Part shown: piece by piece, positions 9,060-18,061 of the stretch
Layout of the letters: every line of letters starts with the position of its first letter
Numbering within the stretch: the first letter of the stretch is position 1
Assembly (NCBI GenBank): GCA_049999725.1
Contig: JBNGIS010027703.1
Location: 1-24,713, forward strand
Direction of reading: 5' to 3'
Length of the DNA stretch: 24,713 nucleotides
From: Haplomitrium mnioides
Taxonomy: Eukaryota > Marchantiophyta > Haplomitriopsida > Calobryales
Program-made: the position numbers and the translations under genes
The notes under the pieces: model-generated
Databases searched by the model: none
What the model saw: only the letters and a program-made list of their open reading frames with translations
What the model was told of the DNA's origin: nothing

Positions 9060-9770
9060 TTGCAGGGTTTGGACGAGCGTCCAATCTTATTGCAATAATA
9101 GTAGGCAAGTATCTTCGTAGGTATCTTTCCTTTCTTGTCTTCTTTGGTAATCAAAGCATTGTCATCATCATCTTTTCTTTGTTGTGTTGCCTCTACTCCT
9201 CACTGAGCAAGCGACTTATCACGAACTACAGGTCTGTATCAGACCCTTTTACCTCCATTGTCATGACAAAAAAAATTCATAATCTTCAGCAAGGCTGTTG
9301 AGCAAGACATATGCCATGTACTCTTCCTCAAATCGTGATTGGAGCTGCCTAAAACTATCCAGCCATGGACCTTGACTCTCATCACATGTACAGTGATAAT
9401 TGAACTTTTCCTCGTCAGTTTCAAGAAAATTCTCTTCATAGTCCCTTTGACTTCATAATTACTTGATAGTAATTCCCAAGCTTTATGTCATGTGTCGTGC
9501 TCCAATTTCTTACTAACTCTAAAAAATGATCTTCAAGACTCAACAAACTGGATGCCAAAACTTCTGCCCAACTTTTCCCAAACATTTCTTTTCTCTCTAG
9601 ATGTCAACCTTAGACATTTTAGAGATCAGAATATATCAGCTTGGGGATCCTCAGTAATTTCCTACAGATCTTGACTCATCAAGATCAATTGCATTTTCAA
9701 CTTCATGTATGAAAAATCTCTCCTCTAAATTTCTGGCTATAGATCTGGAATCACCAAATCAACTTCATCT
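9060..9770 (-). pseudogene. Ty1/copia gag, nested element, decayed
   Basis: On the minus strand I read HMSYVLLNSL-type sequence (TWHMSCSTALLKI in one frame), then (D)YEFFCHDNGG, SRLLSEE, DDDDNALITKEDKKGK, and a damaged zinc knuckle YYYCNKIGRSSKPC near 9060-9100. These follow the order of plant copia gag (LPxSYxxFV, LLxEExR, CxxCGKxGHxxxxC). The first cysteine of the CX2C pair is a tyrosine and the histidine is a serine. Several stops and frame changes are present, and no clean start codon can be chosen. Confidence 0.7.
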
Positions 9771-9831
9771 TATCTCAAAGATGAAATTCCTTAGAAATTT
9801 CTTCACAATGCTTCCACTACCAATCTCAACT

Positions 9832-9849
9832 CGATGTGGGCCTATAGCC
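9832..9849 (-). other. Primer-binding site, half-initiator-tRNA type
   Basis: Directly after the 5' LTR end (CAACA at 9850, minus strand) the sequence is GGCTATAGGCCCACATCG. It matches 14 of 18 positions of GGTTATGGGCCCACCACG, the complement of the anticodon-arm side of plant initiator tRNA-Met as I remember that sequence. This is the internal priming mode known for Drosophila copia and yeast Ty5, not the 3'-end mode (TGGTATCAGAGC) common in plants. Confidence 0.5.
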
Positions 9850-9985
9850 TGTTGGAAAGTAAACTCAAAAATTCCACGTGAAGAGCTGAGAGACTGTTGA
9901 AAGGGAGCACTTGATCGAAATATGTGCTTCAAAGGAGACAGGAATGAGGTCAGATTGAAAACACCAGAAGTCAAGTTGTGACATT
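9850..9985 (-). mobile_element. Truncated 5' LTR of the nested copia element
   Basis: The plus-strand text from TGTTGGAAAGTAAACTC aligns with 5066-5200, with shared landmarks CCACGTGAAGAG and GGGAGCACTTGATCG followed by AAATATGTGCTT. Only about 136 bp of a 905-953-bp LTR remain. The break falls where an inverted piece of the same LTR follows (10005-10046). Confidence 0.85.
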
Positions 9986-10071
9986 GTAAGCCTTCCTTGT
10001 GCTAAGACGACCGCGGGTTGTCGAGTGGTGAAAAGCATCACATCAGGTTGTGAAAAGGAAGGCTTACAATG
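9982..10071. repeat. Fold-back: 17-bp perfect inverted repeat around an inverted LTR piece
   Basis: CATTGTAAGCCTTCCTT (9982-9998) and its exact reverse complement (10055-10071) flank 56 bp. Inside, 10005-10046 matches the reverse complement of LTR positions about 5310-5358 (shared CGAGTGGTGAAAAGCA-like text), so this LTR piece is inverted relative to the stub at 9850-9985. Confidence 0.85.
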
Positions 10072-10074
10072 ACA

Positions 10075-10438
10075 AGTATTTGGATCTGTTATGCCAGCTC
10101 TTCTTGACATGCATGTAATAGATTTAAGATTTATTTTTGTCCTAAAAAACAATGCAAAAGGTGATGTCACACGATATAAGACAAGATTAGTGGCCAAATG
10201 ATACACTCAGATTCTTGGACGTGATTATGACATCACATACTCACCTGTCATGGACACTATAACATACATATATATGATAAAATTTTCTATCCAATGTAAT
10301 CCTACTATGCACATCATGGACTACATCACTACATACTTATATGGTATTCTCGATACCTAGATTTTTATGAAGGCACCTCCCAAACTCATACCAAGAATGG
10401 CATTTCACATTTAGGAGGAGAACAACCACAATGAAAAT
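10075..10438 (+). pseudogene. Ty1/copia RT, N-terminal part, outer element
   Basis: In one frame (codon positions as 10136) the sequence reads FVLKNNAKGDVTRYKTRLVA, then K-stop, YTQILGRDYDITYSPVMDTI, HIMDYITTYLYG and IFMKAPPKL. The family has FVxKRxxxGxVxRYKARLVA, KGFxQxxGIDYxETxSPVxDxxT, DVxTAYLYG and IYMKxPEGF. The first stop (TGA 10199) replaces the usual KG codon and another TAG occurs at 10358. The pre-integrase and integrase that should precede it are missing. The protein text from the protease jumps over the nested element directly to RT, so a deletion accompanied or followed the insertion. The same reading frame continues into the repeat array. Confidence 0.85.
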
Positions 10439-11053
10439 GGACCTTTAGTTCAAAGCAGCCCAAATACTGAGATTGGACCTTTTGTCTTTCATGACCTAAA
10501 CTCTAAGGTTAGACCTTTTGTCCCTCATGATATGCACTATAAAAATGGACCTTTAGTGCGGCTCAAATATTGAGATTGGACTTTTTGTCTCTCATAGCCT
10601 AAACTCTGAGGTTAGACTTTTTGTCCCTCATGATTTGTACTATGAAGATGGATCTTTAGTCTACAGAGGCACAATGATTAAAAATGGACCTTTTGTCCAC
10701 AAACACTTCAATATGAGAAAAAGACCTTTTGTCCTCAATGGCCAAAAATGAAAGGACCTTTTGTCCATAAGAGGCCACTGCCAATCCAGAAAGGACCTTT
10801 AGTCCTCATGTTGAAAAGACAATGCCAAATGATGGAAAGCAAGCTGCACAATGCTATTGAAGGACCTTTAGTCTAGCGAGTACATTCGCTGAGCACGCAT
10901 TATTTTAAAGGACCTTTAGTCCAACCAACACACTTATTGAGCACACAAAATTTTATAGAACTTTTTGTCGTGCATAAATACAAGCTGCATGAGAAACACC
11001 AAAGTTGACCTTTTGTCCACCATCATCAAAATATACCACATGAAAATGTGAAT
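10439..11053 (+). repeat. In-frame GP(F/L)V peptide-repeat array inside copia RT
   Basis: Fifteen units start with GGACCTTT(T/A)GTC-like DNA, encoding Gly/Arg-Pro-(Phe/Leu)-Val. Unit starts: 10439, 10475, 10511, 10547, 10578, 10614, 10650, 10686, 10722, 10754, 10793, 10862, 10910, 10958, 11006. Spacings are 36, 36, 36, 31, 36, 36, 36, 36, 32, 39, 69, 48, 48 and 48, so mostly 12 and then 16 codons. The 31 and 32 are 5-bp and 4-bp losses that together restore the frame. Units 1-3 and 4-6 form a 3-unit higher-order repeat (compare GPFVFHDLNSKV with GLFVSHSLNSEV, and RPFVPHDMHYKN with RLFVPHDLYYED). The frame equals that of RT upstream (10361, IFMKAPP) and downstream (11126). No function is known to me. 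Confidence 0.9.
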
Positions 11054-11125
11054 TTGGCAAAGCATTCTATTAATGCATCTGGATCACCAATCGACCAATC
11101 AAGCACACAAATGGCAGATCAGATC

Positions 11126-12309
11126 CTGAGATTGATATATGGGTCCAAATAAAGTGGTAGAAATTGGTGCCAGAGATTCAAATCAGAGATGATAACAGTG
11201 AATTTTACAAACGATGACATTGCTCCATGCCTGTTCATGAAACACCAAGCATCTGAATATGTCGTAGTTGCACTTTATATAGACGACATAAATATTTTTG
11301 GCACAAAAACTCTAGCAGCCAACACAATTGCCAAACTGAAAGATGTATTTGAAATGTGAGACATCAGAAAACTAGATTTCTATCTTGACATCCAGCTTGA
11401 GCATTTGCCTGATGGGATTTTGATCCACAGTCCACATATATAGCCAAGATCCTCAAACAATTCAATATGGACAATGCTCATCTGACAAATACTCTCATGG
11501 AAATGAGATCTTTGGACCCAACCAAGGACATGTTTGGAAAACGAAAGGACCATGAACAAACTCAGGGATCAGAAAAACCATACCTTTTGACAATTAGAGC
11601 TCTCATGTACCTTGCAAATCAGATGAGACTTGATATATCTTTTGCAGTAAACCTGCTTGCAAGACACAACTCCGAGCTTACTATCTAACCTTGGAATGGA
11701 CTCAAATGTATTTTCAAATACTTGAAAGATACAAAAGACATGGGACTCTTCTTCTCCAGAAATGCAACAAACAATATTGTTGGCTATGCCACCGCTGGAT
11801 ATTTATCTGATCCAGATGAAGCAAAGTCTCAAATAGGATACATCTTCTTTAAAAGAAGCATCGCTATCTCATGGAAAAGCACAAAATAGACAATTACATC
11901 TACCTTGACTAACCATGCAGAAATTATAGCACTGTATAAAGCTAGTAGGGAATGTATTTGGCTTCTACAACTCATTGGTCATATCAACATCTATACAAGC
12001 CAACCTCTACTCCAATCCCCTACAATAATATACGAGGACAATCGACCATACATTGACTGAATCGCTCAAGGTTTTATCAAAGGCGACATAATTAAATTCA
12101 TTGCCCCTAAACTCTTTTACACCCATGAGCAACACGGTAACAAAATAAATGTCCAATGGATAGCAAACACATATAGCATGGTAGATATCTTCAATAAATC
12201 CCTTCCACCTACTTTACACATAACACATATTCAAGAACTCGGGTTAAGAAGACTATCTGAACTATACCAAAACAACAAATATGGATTGCTTATACTATTT
12301 CTTCTTTGA
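11126..12309 (+). pseudogene. Ty1/copia RT palm to RNase H, outer element
   Basis: RT resumes with LRLIYGSK-stop-SGRNW (usual SLYGLKQSGRxW), then CLFMKHQASEYVVVALYIDD (YIDD catalytic box intact at 11276-11287), then INIFGT. A frame change near 11440 leads to KPYLLTIRALMYLANQMRLD and ISFAVNLLARHNS (usual Y-S-IGALMYLA-TRPDIxFAVNLLAR). RNase H follows: YATAGYLSDPDEAKSQIGYI, TNHAEIIALYKASRECIWL (usual SSxHAEIxAxxEAxREC-WL), EDNRPYI, IIKFIAPKLFYTHEQ and VQWIANTYSMVDIFNKSLP (usual TxxNxADLFTKSLP). It ends at TGA 12307-12309. Scattered stops (for example TGA 11357, TAG 11887) make it inactive. Confidence 0.9.
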
Positions 12310-12778
12310 CCTTTAGTCATGGAGATCAAAGCTTGCAAATTCACTCATTTTCTTTTTGTAAATATCTAATCTGTCTAAAATGTCATACAGGTAATGACAA
12401 GAGTAGGTTGCATCGGAAGCTAACATCACTCCTTATCTTTTGAGACTCACATCATTTTTTAGACAAATCTCCGGAATATAAGTACAAAGGACACAGCAGC
12501 ACAACAATACAACTACAAAGGACGAAACAACACTGCGCAACAACACCACATATTAGCTTTTCTATCAAAGCAACATTTTGACATTTTTGTTACTTGTTCA
12601 CACACTTCACACACTACATCATGATATTTTTTACTAATCAAATTATGTGGTGGCACACTCTTTCCCTCGGAAGAAAGCAGGATGGTTTTAATAAGACCAC
12701 ACATAAAATAGGATTTGTAATAAGGACTTACATAGCGTATAGTCCTAGGATGATTGATTATTAGAAGAAGAATCAACC
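12310..12778 (+). other. 3' non-coding tail of the outer copia element
   Basis: Between the end of RNase H and the polypurine tract. AT-rich, with no recognised domain. The 106-codon open frame on the minus strand (12513-12833) runs into the LTR and has no motif, so it is treated as chance. Confidence 0.5.
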
Positions 12779-12787
12779 AAGGGGGAG
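12779..12787 (+). other. Polypurine tract of the outer copia element
   Basis: AAGGGGGAG lies directly before the LTR start TGCTATAG. This is the standard plus-strand primer layout, and it confirms that 12788-12897 is a 3' LTR in plus orientation. Confidence 0.85.
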
Positions 12788-12897
12788 TGCTATAGGGATA
12801 TATATATACCCTATGTAAGTAGTCATCCATCAATCATTCTACTCATTTGTCTTAGAGACTTTTGTGTATGTGTGTGTGTCGCGCTCACGCGATAACA
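12788..12897 (+). mobile_element. 110-bp 3' LTR, plus strand, copy B
   Basis: Starts TGCTATAGGG, ends CACGCGATAACA, and is preceded by the polypurine tract. It is exactly as long as copy A (1033-1142, minus strand), with 91 of 110 positions identical and no gaps. Similarity stops right after ATAACA on both copies, which fixes the end. An alternating TATATATATA stretch follows the first 10 bases and a (TG)n tract lies at 12868-12879. The base run after it (ttcat) is the candidate target-site duplication, but its partner on the left is lost with the 5' LTR. Confidence 0.85.
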
Positions 12898-13085
12898 TTC
12901 ATTGATTTTGAGAATTCCTATATTTTCATAAAAACCTAGAATATAGTTTGACTTTTCATAATGAAATTGATTCTCTCTTTATCATGCTTGTTAAAATGGC
13001 AGAAAATGAAGATAAAAAACTCACATAGTTTTTGTTTTTCAAAAACAACCTCGTTTCTTTCTTTTTGAGCTCAAAAACTATGTTT
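12898..13085. other. AT-rich spacer with palindromes
   Basis: No gene. TTTTTGAGCTCAAAAA at 13062-13077 is a perfect 16-bp palindrome. ACATAGTTTTTG (13023-13034) and CAAAAACTATGT (13072-13083) are an exact inverted pair. Such structures are common in AT-rich DNA. Confidence 0.5.
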
Positions 13086-13543
13086 TTTTCTTGAAAAACA
13101 AAAGTTCATGTTTTGAGTAGTTTGTTTCTGGTTCAAAGTAGCGGGTCTTGCATACTTGAATCCTAGTCTTTTTTTCAAGTTGTATTCTTTTGAGCTACCA
13201 TGAGAGGTGACAACCAATAATTTTTCACAACAAAGTAGATGAATCCAACATTCATGAGTTTTTCAAATTGTTTTCTCAACCAATAAAGAGAACCTTTGCT
13301 TAATTATGTATTAGCATTATGGTATACCGTTTCTTCCAAATTAATCTTGAGTTCTTTCAAATTCCTAGAGTCTGCTTTCAAATCACCATAGCTCCATGCA
13401 AAGATATCAATGAAGCTAGTGAGAGTTTGTGGCACTTTGGCTTGAAAAGTGGGGTTGAGATCAAATCTTGTGAAGAACTTTTGACATTTGGAAACTAATT
13501 TTTCTTGGTATCTTTTTGTTGATATGGCTCTATAATGTCTCAC
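13086..13543 (-). pseudogene. Ty3/gypsy RT start, minus-strand element
   Basis: On the minus strand an open frame of 79 codons (13304-13543) contains FIDIFAWSYGDLKA at residues 44-57, the usual DVFAWSxxDLKG-type entry to plant Ty3/gypsy RT. Past its stop, KLMNVGFIYFV, YWLSPLMVAQKN and IQVC follow to about 13086; the family has LLxAGFIYPVxxSEWVSPxVxVPKKNGKxRxCVD. Nothing of RT beyond this motif is visible at lower coordinates, where AT-rich spacer begins. It is related to, and opposite in direction from, the element at 15451-23985. Confidence 0.85.
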
Positions 13544-13930
13544 GTGGTAAGGTCAAGGTTGGGTTCTTTGGTTGTTAGTCTTGCTCCTCTAACCAAAGAT
13601 GATTGCTCTTCTTCTTTGAGTGACGTCTCAACTCTAGCCTATGTGTTATTTTCAATGAGTAGAGTCTTGTTGCTTGGACTCATCTTTTAAGGTCAAATGA
13701 TGAGATGTAATTTATAGAATTGCTTTCTCTTCCTCATCATTGATGTGTCTATACACATAAGTCTCAAGCCAATTGACCTTTACTTATTTCTCTCCAAAAA
13801 CCTCTAGCTCGCTCATCTCAAATATGAGTTTGATTCAAAAAGAAACTACCTCTTTTCTTTCCTCTATTGGTAAATGTTCTTTTTAATGCCATGGTGGCTT
13901 GTATCTCCCCTTGGTAGGCTATGGGGTGCT
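13544..13930 (-). pseudogene. Protease-RT linker of the minus-strand gypsy relic
   Basis: This is the variable region between protease and RT, about the length of the matching segment in the plus-strand element (20506-20940). Fragments such as KEEEQSSLVRGARLTTKEPN can be read but no conserved domain is expected or seen. Confidence 0.5.
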
Positions 13931-14300
13931 AATGTCCCACATTCTTTTGTGGCCCAAACACGACTCTAGAATTCACCTAACTGTGCACTCTCTAGGCCTC
14001 ATAGAGTGAAGGTTTGCCATTCAATACTATGTAAGGAGAAGTGTTTGCAAGGTGCATAAATATGTAGTTAAGAGTGAATTTTGTGACCCTAATCACAAAT
14101 GGGATGCCCTTAGAGGTCTAGCTCTCCACCCATTAATCAATTTCATGATACAAGCTATGGGTTGGAAAGTGGAAAACCCTAGCTTGTGGGTGGCTTCTTC
14201 CACCCTAATGTTTACTCCTTCCTCCCTTCATTAACAAGAACTAGAGATAGATGCACCCATTGATATTTTCTTATCAATTTTTTGTGTCCATTTGTCTTTA
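13931..14300 (-). pseudogene. Ty3/gypsy protease, minus-strand element
   Basis: On the minus strand I read PTHSLYHEID, KFTLNYIFMHLANTSPY, IVLNGKPSLYEA and, in a shifted frame, VFGPQKNVGH. The plus-strand relative has KFKLKYLMMRPVRASP, VLIKRPWLYG and LVFGPKRTIVHYG at 20290-20440, so the two are clearly homologous. The active site appears only as a broken LVLVNEGR or LLMKGG near 14225-14260 (usual LIDxGSGxN). Stops and frameshifts are present. Confidence 0.75.
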
Positions 14301-14904
14301 CAGATCATTGACTGATCTTTTGTTGCCCCCATAGCAAGTATCGTCCTTGTTCTACTTGGCTAGGCTGTCATTTGTATGTAGGGCAGTCCTTGAAAAGCTA
14401 TTCTACAATAGTTGTGACTAGGCAGTCCCATATTTTCTTTTGGATACTATACACATGAGTTATTGGTCCCTTTTTGAGCAACTCTTTTTTAGTTTGTGTG
14501 GAGGTTAGTTCTTCCTTGGCATTTTGCTTCTGAGCATATTACATGGATTTCATTAATGTTCCTTGTTGTTCAGCCTACTCATAGGCCTCTTATTGTTTTT
14601 CCACATATTCAACTTATTTGTGACTAGAGAAATTCGGGTGCTCCTTTTCAAAATTGAAGTGTAACTTTTTTAGGACAATATTATTAATCTTATTGTTTTG
14701 TTCTCTAGCCTTCATCTTCACACACCAAATCTTTTGAAATTAATATGATCTCATTTTATAACTCTAGTATCCATTTCATGTAGGCTTATTCTTCTTTTTG
14801 TGAGAGGCTTTGGTGCCCTAACTCGGTCACACCAAGTTGACAAGGGCTACTAGGGTATATTTCTGACCTAAAGTAGGGAGTTTCTCATTTTCTGGTTAAG
14901 CGGC

Positions 14905-14950
14905 TTCCTTTCTACCATGTGCTCTTCTTTCTTGCAAGTACAACAAACAA
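14905..14950 (-). pseudogene. Gag zinc-knuckle relic, minus-strand gypsy
   Basis: The minus strand reads CCTCKKEEHMVERK. It keeps C-x2-C-x4-H, but the last cysteine is a lysine. The plus-strand element has CKKEGHVAMSC at 19386-19418. Between here and the protease (14300-14905) the gag C-terminal text is too decayed to follow. Confidence 0.6.
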
Positions 14951-15450
14951 TTATGTATGGAACTACGTTTTGTTTCCTTGGCTCTTGGCAATTCGGCAAC
15001 ATGTGAGTAGGTCTTGAAGATACTTGTCATGAAATTTTTTAATTGTTTTGTGCATAGCAACCTTGTTGTACTCTCTAAGTAGCAAGAAACCCTTTAAGTC
15101 ACAAAGCTATCACATAGATGGGTTTAGAGGACAAGAGCTCATAAAAAGATATTTTTGTGTTTGGTTTAATCTTCATTGTAGGCTATAAAGAATGTAAGTA
15201 GTGAGTGGAGAGTTGATAGATACGCAAAACACCAATTGGTATATGAGTCAAAAGATTACTTGTAGGTGGAACATTAGCTTAAGGAACAATATATCAAGGG
15301 AGATGCTCAGTCATATGGAAGCAACCAAGAGTCAAAGATGTATAGGGGAAACAATTTGAAAGGAGAATTTTATGGAGGAATGGCCATCAAGATGTTGGCA
15401 ATCCGTATAGAGAGAAATATAGGAGGACAAATAGCTCAAAAGATGAGCAA
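14951..15450. other. Unassigned, between opposed gypsy elements
   Basis: No motif found on either strand. The gag of the minus-strand gypsy would be expected here but is not recognisable. It may have been lost when the plus-strand element inserted at about 15451. Confidence 0.4.
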
Positions 15451-18018
15451 TGTCAACATGGGATTAGAAGCACTCTATGCAAAAGTTTTCAATTTTGGTG
15501 TGTAGTTAAGCCATTTCCCCGTGTTTGGGCGTGTGGACATCCCAATAACACCCTAGTATACAGAAACTGATTGAGTAGAAGTGATCACTCGACCACTCAC
15601 CAACAAGGGCAACAAGAAGAAGGGGCAAGAATCCAAGTGATAGAAGGATTGAAGGCTCTCCACATGCATTACAAAAGCACTCACAAGCAAGCTGCTGCGA
15701 AGATGATCTCACGGGGACATAATTCATGGTTGAGGGGTAAAGAACAAGGGAGTACTTTTGGAATGGATGAAGCAAAGGCATAATGCAAGGCTGAGGTAAT
15801 TCAGCTCATTGCGTCCTCAATTCTTTACCCTTAGGGCAGTGTCATGGCTTGATAGAAAGAGAACTTAAAGGTACTCATGGTGTAGTTAGAATCAATAGAA
15901 ATAATGGAGGGATAAGGATGCAATGTCCTTTAGAAGGCAACAACAACACAGTGTCTAAAAGTTTGGATCCAATCTTTTCAATTGGATCTGCTCTATTGGA
16001 TTCAGCTTGATTGGGTCCAATCTATCGGGTCAAATTGTCCTTTTATGTGTTTTTTTGCCCTTTTCCATCAAGCATGGCGGTCCAACTTTCTCGTTCATGA
16101 CGATGTCAAGCACTGCTCGATTGAGTCAGTTTGATCGAATCTAGTCAACCTTCAAGTTTGACTTTGTTTCTGTACAGTATTTGTCTCTTTTCTATTGGAT
16201 GCGGCGATCCAACTTCTCTATAGAAGACAATGTTTGATGGCGCTTTATTGGGTCAGCCCTATCAAGTTAGAGTCATCAGGTCCGCTCTATCGATTTCAAC
16301 TCAATCGGGTATGATCCATCAGGTTATTTCCATTAGATAGTGGATCATTAGAGGCTCTGTCGTTGTTTGTTAAAGAATCAAGATAGGTGTTGGCCATTTG
16401 AGCAATAGGCATTGAATCGAGGGAAAACCCAAGGAGAGAAGAGAGCGTAGGCGCCTTTCAAACAATGACTACTAGAGCTCATGGGTGAGACAAGCAAGAT
16501 GTCAATAATGTTGCAAAGAGGACAACATGACTTGGTGGTTGGCACTGATACCAATTCTTGAGTCTCAAAACAATGTGGCATAGTATGCGTAAAAAGGCAG
16601 GGTGTCCTCACTGCCTTCAAATAGAGAAGAAACAAAAACTTCAAAGCAAGGGTTAGGATGAAAAGCTAGCAAGAAGAAAAAACAAGCACCAGGTATAGAT
16701 TTCCTCATTTTCATGTTTGAATGGTTGATAATCTTATGCAAAGAAAGCAGCGGGCTATAAGGGAGAGAATTTTTGTGACACTCCAACTAAAGTGAGTGTA
16801 CTCGTACGAGAGGACAATCAAGAGTGGAGGTGAACTGAAAAGGCACAGGGAATCGCTGGGCAATAGGCTCTAGAGGCTCACACTATTCAGGTGATTTCAC
16901 TCTTTAAGGCAATCGATATTCTGAGGCGAAGTGATACTTGGAGGAGAAGAGAATTCTTTTAGCTTCTAATTTGTGAGAGGCAACCAATGGGGGTCCTGAT
17001 GTCATCTTAGCTTTGGTTTGGGTAGGAGAATTCATCCCAGGAGTACTAGGAGAGTGCTGCTTGTTTCACATTCAAGGAGAGCTAGGGGGAAGAGTGGTCG
17101 CATTAGTACCTACACACTGCATGGAATATCTAGTCAAGGCTTTGAATGGAGTGGGTTGGCAAGCAATCGAGAGACTTTCTTCAAGATGTGGAAGTTAAAG
17201 AAGACCTCTTTTGAGCTTAAGGAAGTATATCCAAGACTTCTAGCGATGGAAGTGGATAAACTATCTCGATGAGGTGTGTGAGTAGGAGAAGGAAGTGTGA
17301 AGTGCCGCAAAGGGGTTCTTTTGGTGTTGGATGTTTGTTGAGAATCGATAATGTGTAATTTCTGTTGTATCATAGGTGTAAATATTCAGGAGAGATACTA
17401 TAGAGTAGGAAGAGAATTGTGGTGAGGGATAGAGAGAGGGTGATGGAGTAGTTGGCCTCATTAAACTTTTTGGTAGTAGAAGTACATGTTGAATTCATAG
17501 TTGTTAATAGTTGTAGGCCATGTGAGAGAGGGGAAGGCCCCACAATAGACTCGAATTAGTGTATATTCAAAGTCCTGAATTTGGATTGCAAGTAAGAAAT
17601 ACCAATGTGTTGCAAGTATCCCTATGTAGATGTATGGTTTGGCTGGGTGTTGTGGGTGAAGAAGGACACATATCCATGGTTGTTTTGGGTTGTTGTTGGG
17701 TGCGTAAGCCATAATGTGAAGAGTAGATCTATTAAGATGCAAAAAAGATGATAACGGTTCTCGAGTAGTCTCATGAAAAGAGCCTTCTAATCCCATGTCA
17801 CCTTTTCCTTTTGAAATTGCATGTTTGGGTGTTAAGACATGAAAGAGGGGTGTAACATAGAGTTTTTGATGCTAGAAGGAGAGCAAAGGTTTGAAAGAAC
17901 ATGAGATCAACCTAGAGCTAAAATATCATTTTGTGAAGAGAAGATCCACCAAGATTGGTCATCGTAATAATTGGAATCATTGAAGATGACCAGAGTCTAA
18001 ATATACGCTAGATGTTTT
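15451..18018 (+). mobile_element. 5' LTR of the plus-strand Ty3/gypsy element
   Basis: The start is set at TGTCAACATGGGA (15451) because the right-hand copy has TGTCAACCAGGGG (22576) just after a purine tract. About 1.41 kb align between 15451-16860 and 22576-23985 with similar lengths, including AAGTGATCACTCGACCACTC, GAATGGATGAAGCAAA, CAACAACACAGTGTCT and GAGTGTACTCGT. Divergence is substantial (very roughly 15-25% by eye). The end is set just before the primer-binding site at 18019, so the full LTR would be about 2.57 kb. The part 16861-18018 has no partner in the window, so an insertion there cannot be excluded. Repeated GGATCTG/ATCGGGT-type words near 15960-16340 are a feature of both copies. 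Open frames within it are not genes. Confidence 0.75.
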
Positions 18019-18030
18019 TGGCGCTAGACC
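18019..18030 (+). other. Candidate gypsy primer-binding site
   Basis: TGGCGCTAGACC, followed by AGAAGGG, has the TGGCGC start typical of plant Ty3/gypsy PBS and lies 43 bp before the first gag ATG. I cannot name the tRNA. Confidence 0.5.
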
Positions 18031-18061
18031 AGAAGGGTTATATAAGGACAGAAGACGAAGT

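Noticed and set aside
10439-11053. CRISPR-like array (short repeats with regular spacing)
   Set aside because: The genome is eukaryotic. The intervals are related to each other, the spacing follows codons, and the frame continues from RT.
13023-13083. Transposon terminal inverted repeats
   Set aside because: 12-bp arms in T/A-rich DNA around a simple palindrome, with no target-site duplication or element body.
15451-18018. Open frames of 60-110 codons on both strands (for example 15506-15781, 16378-16644, 17461-17796)
   Set aside because: They lie in the gypsy LTR; the ones with a partner in the 3' LTR are not conserved as frames there.
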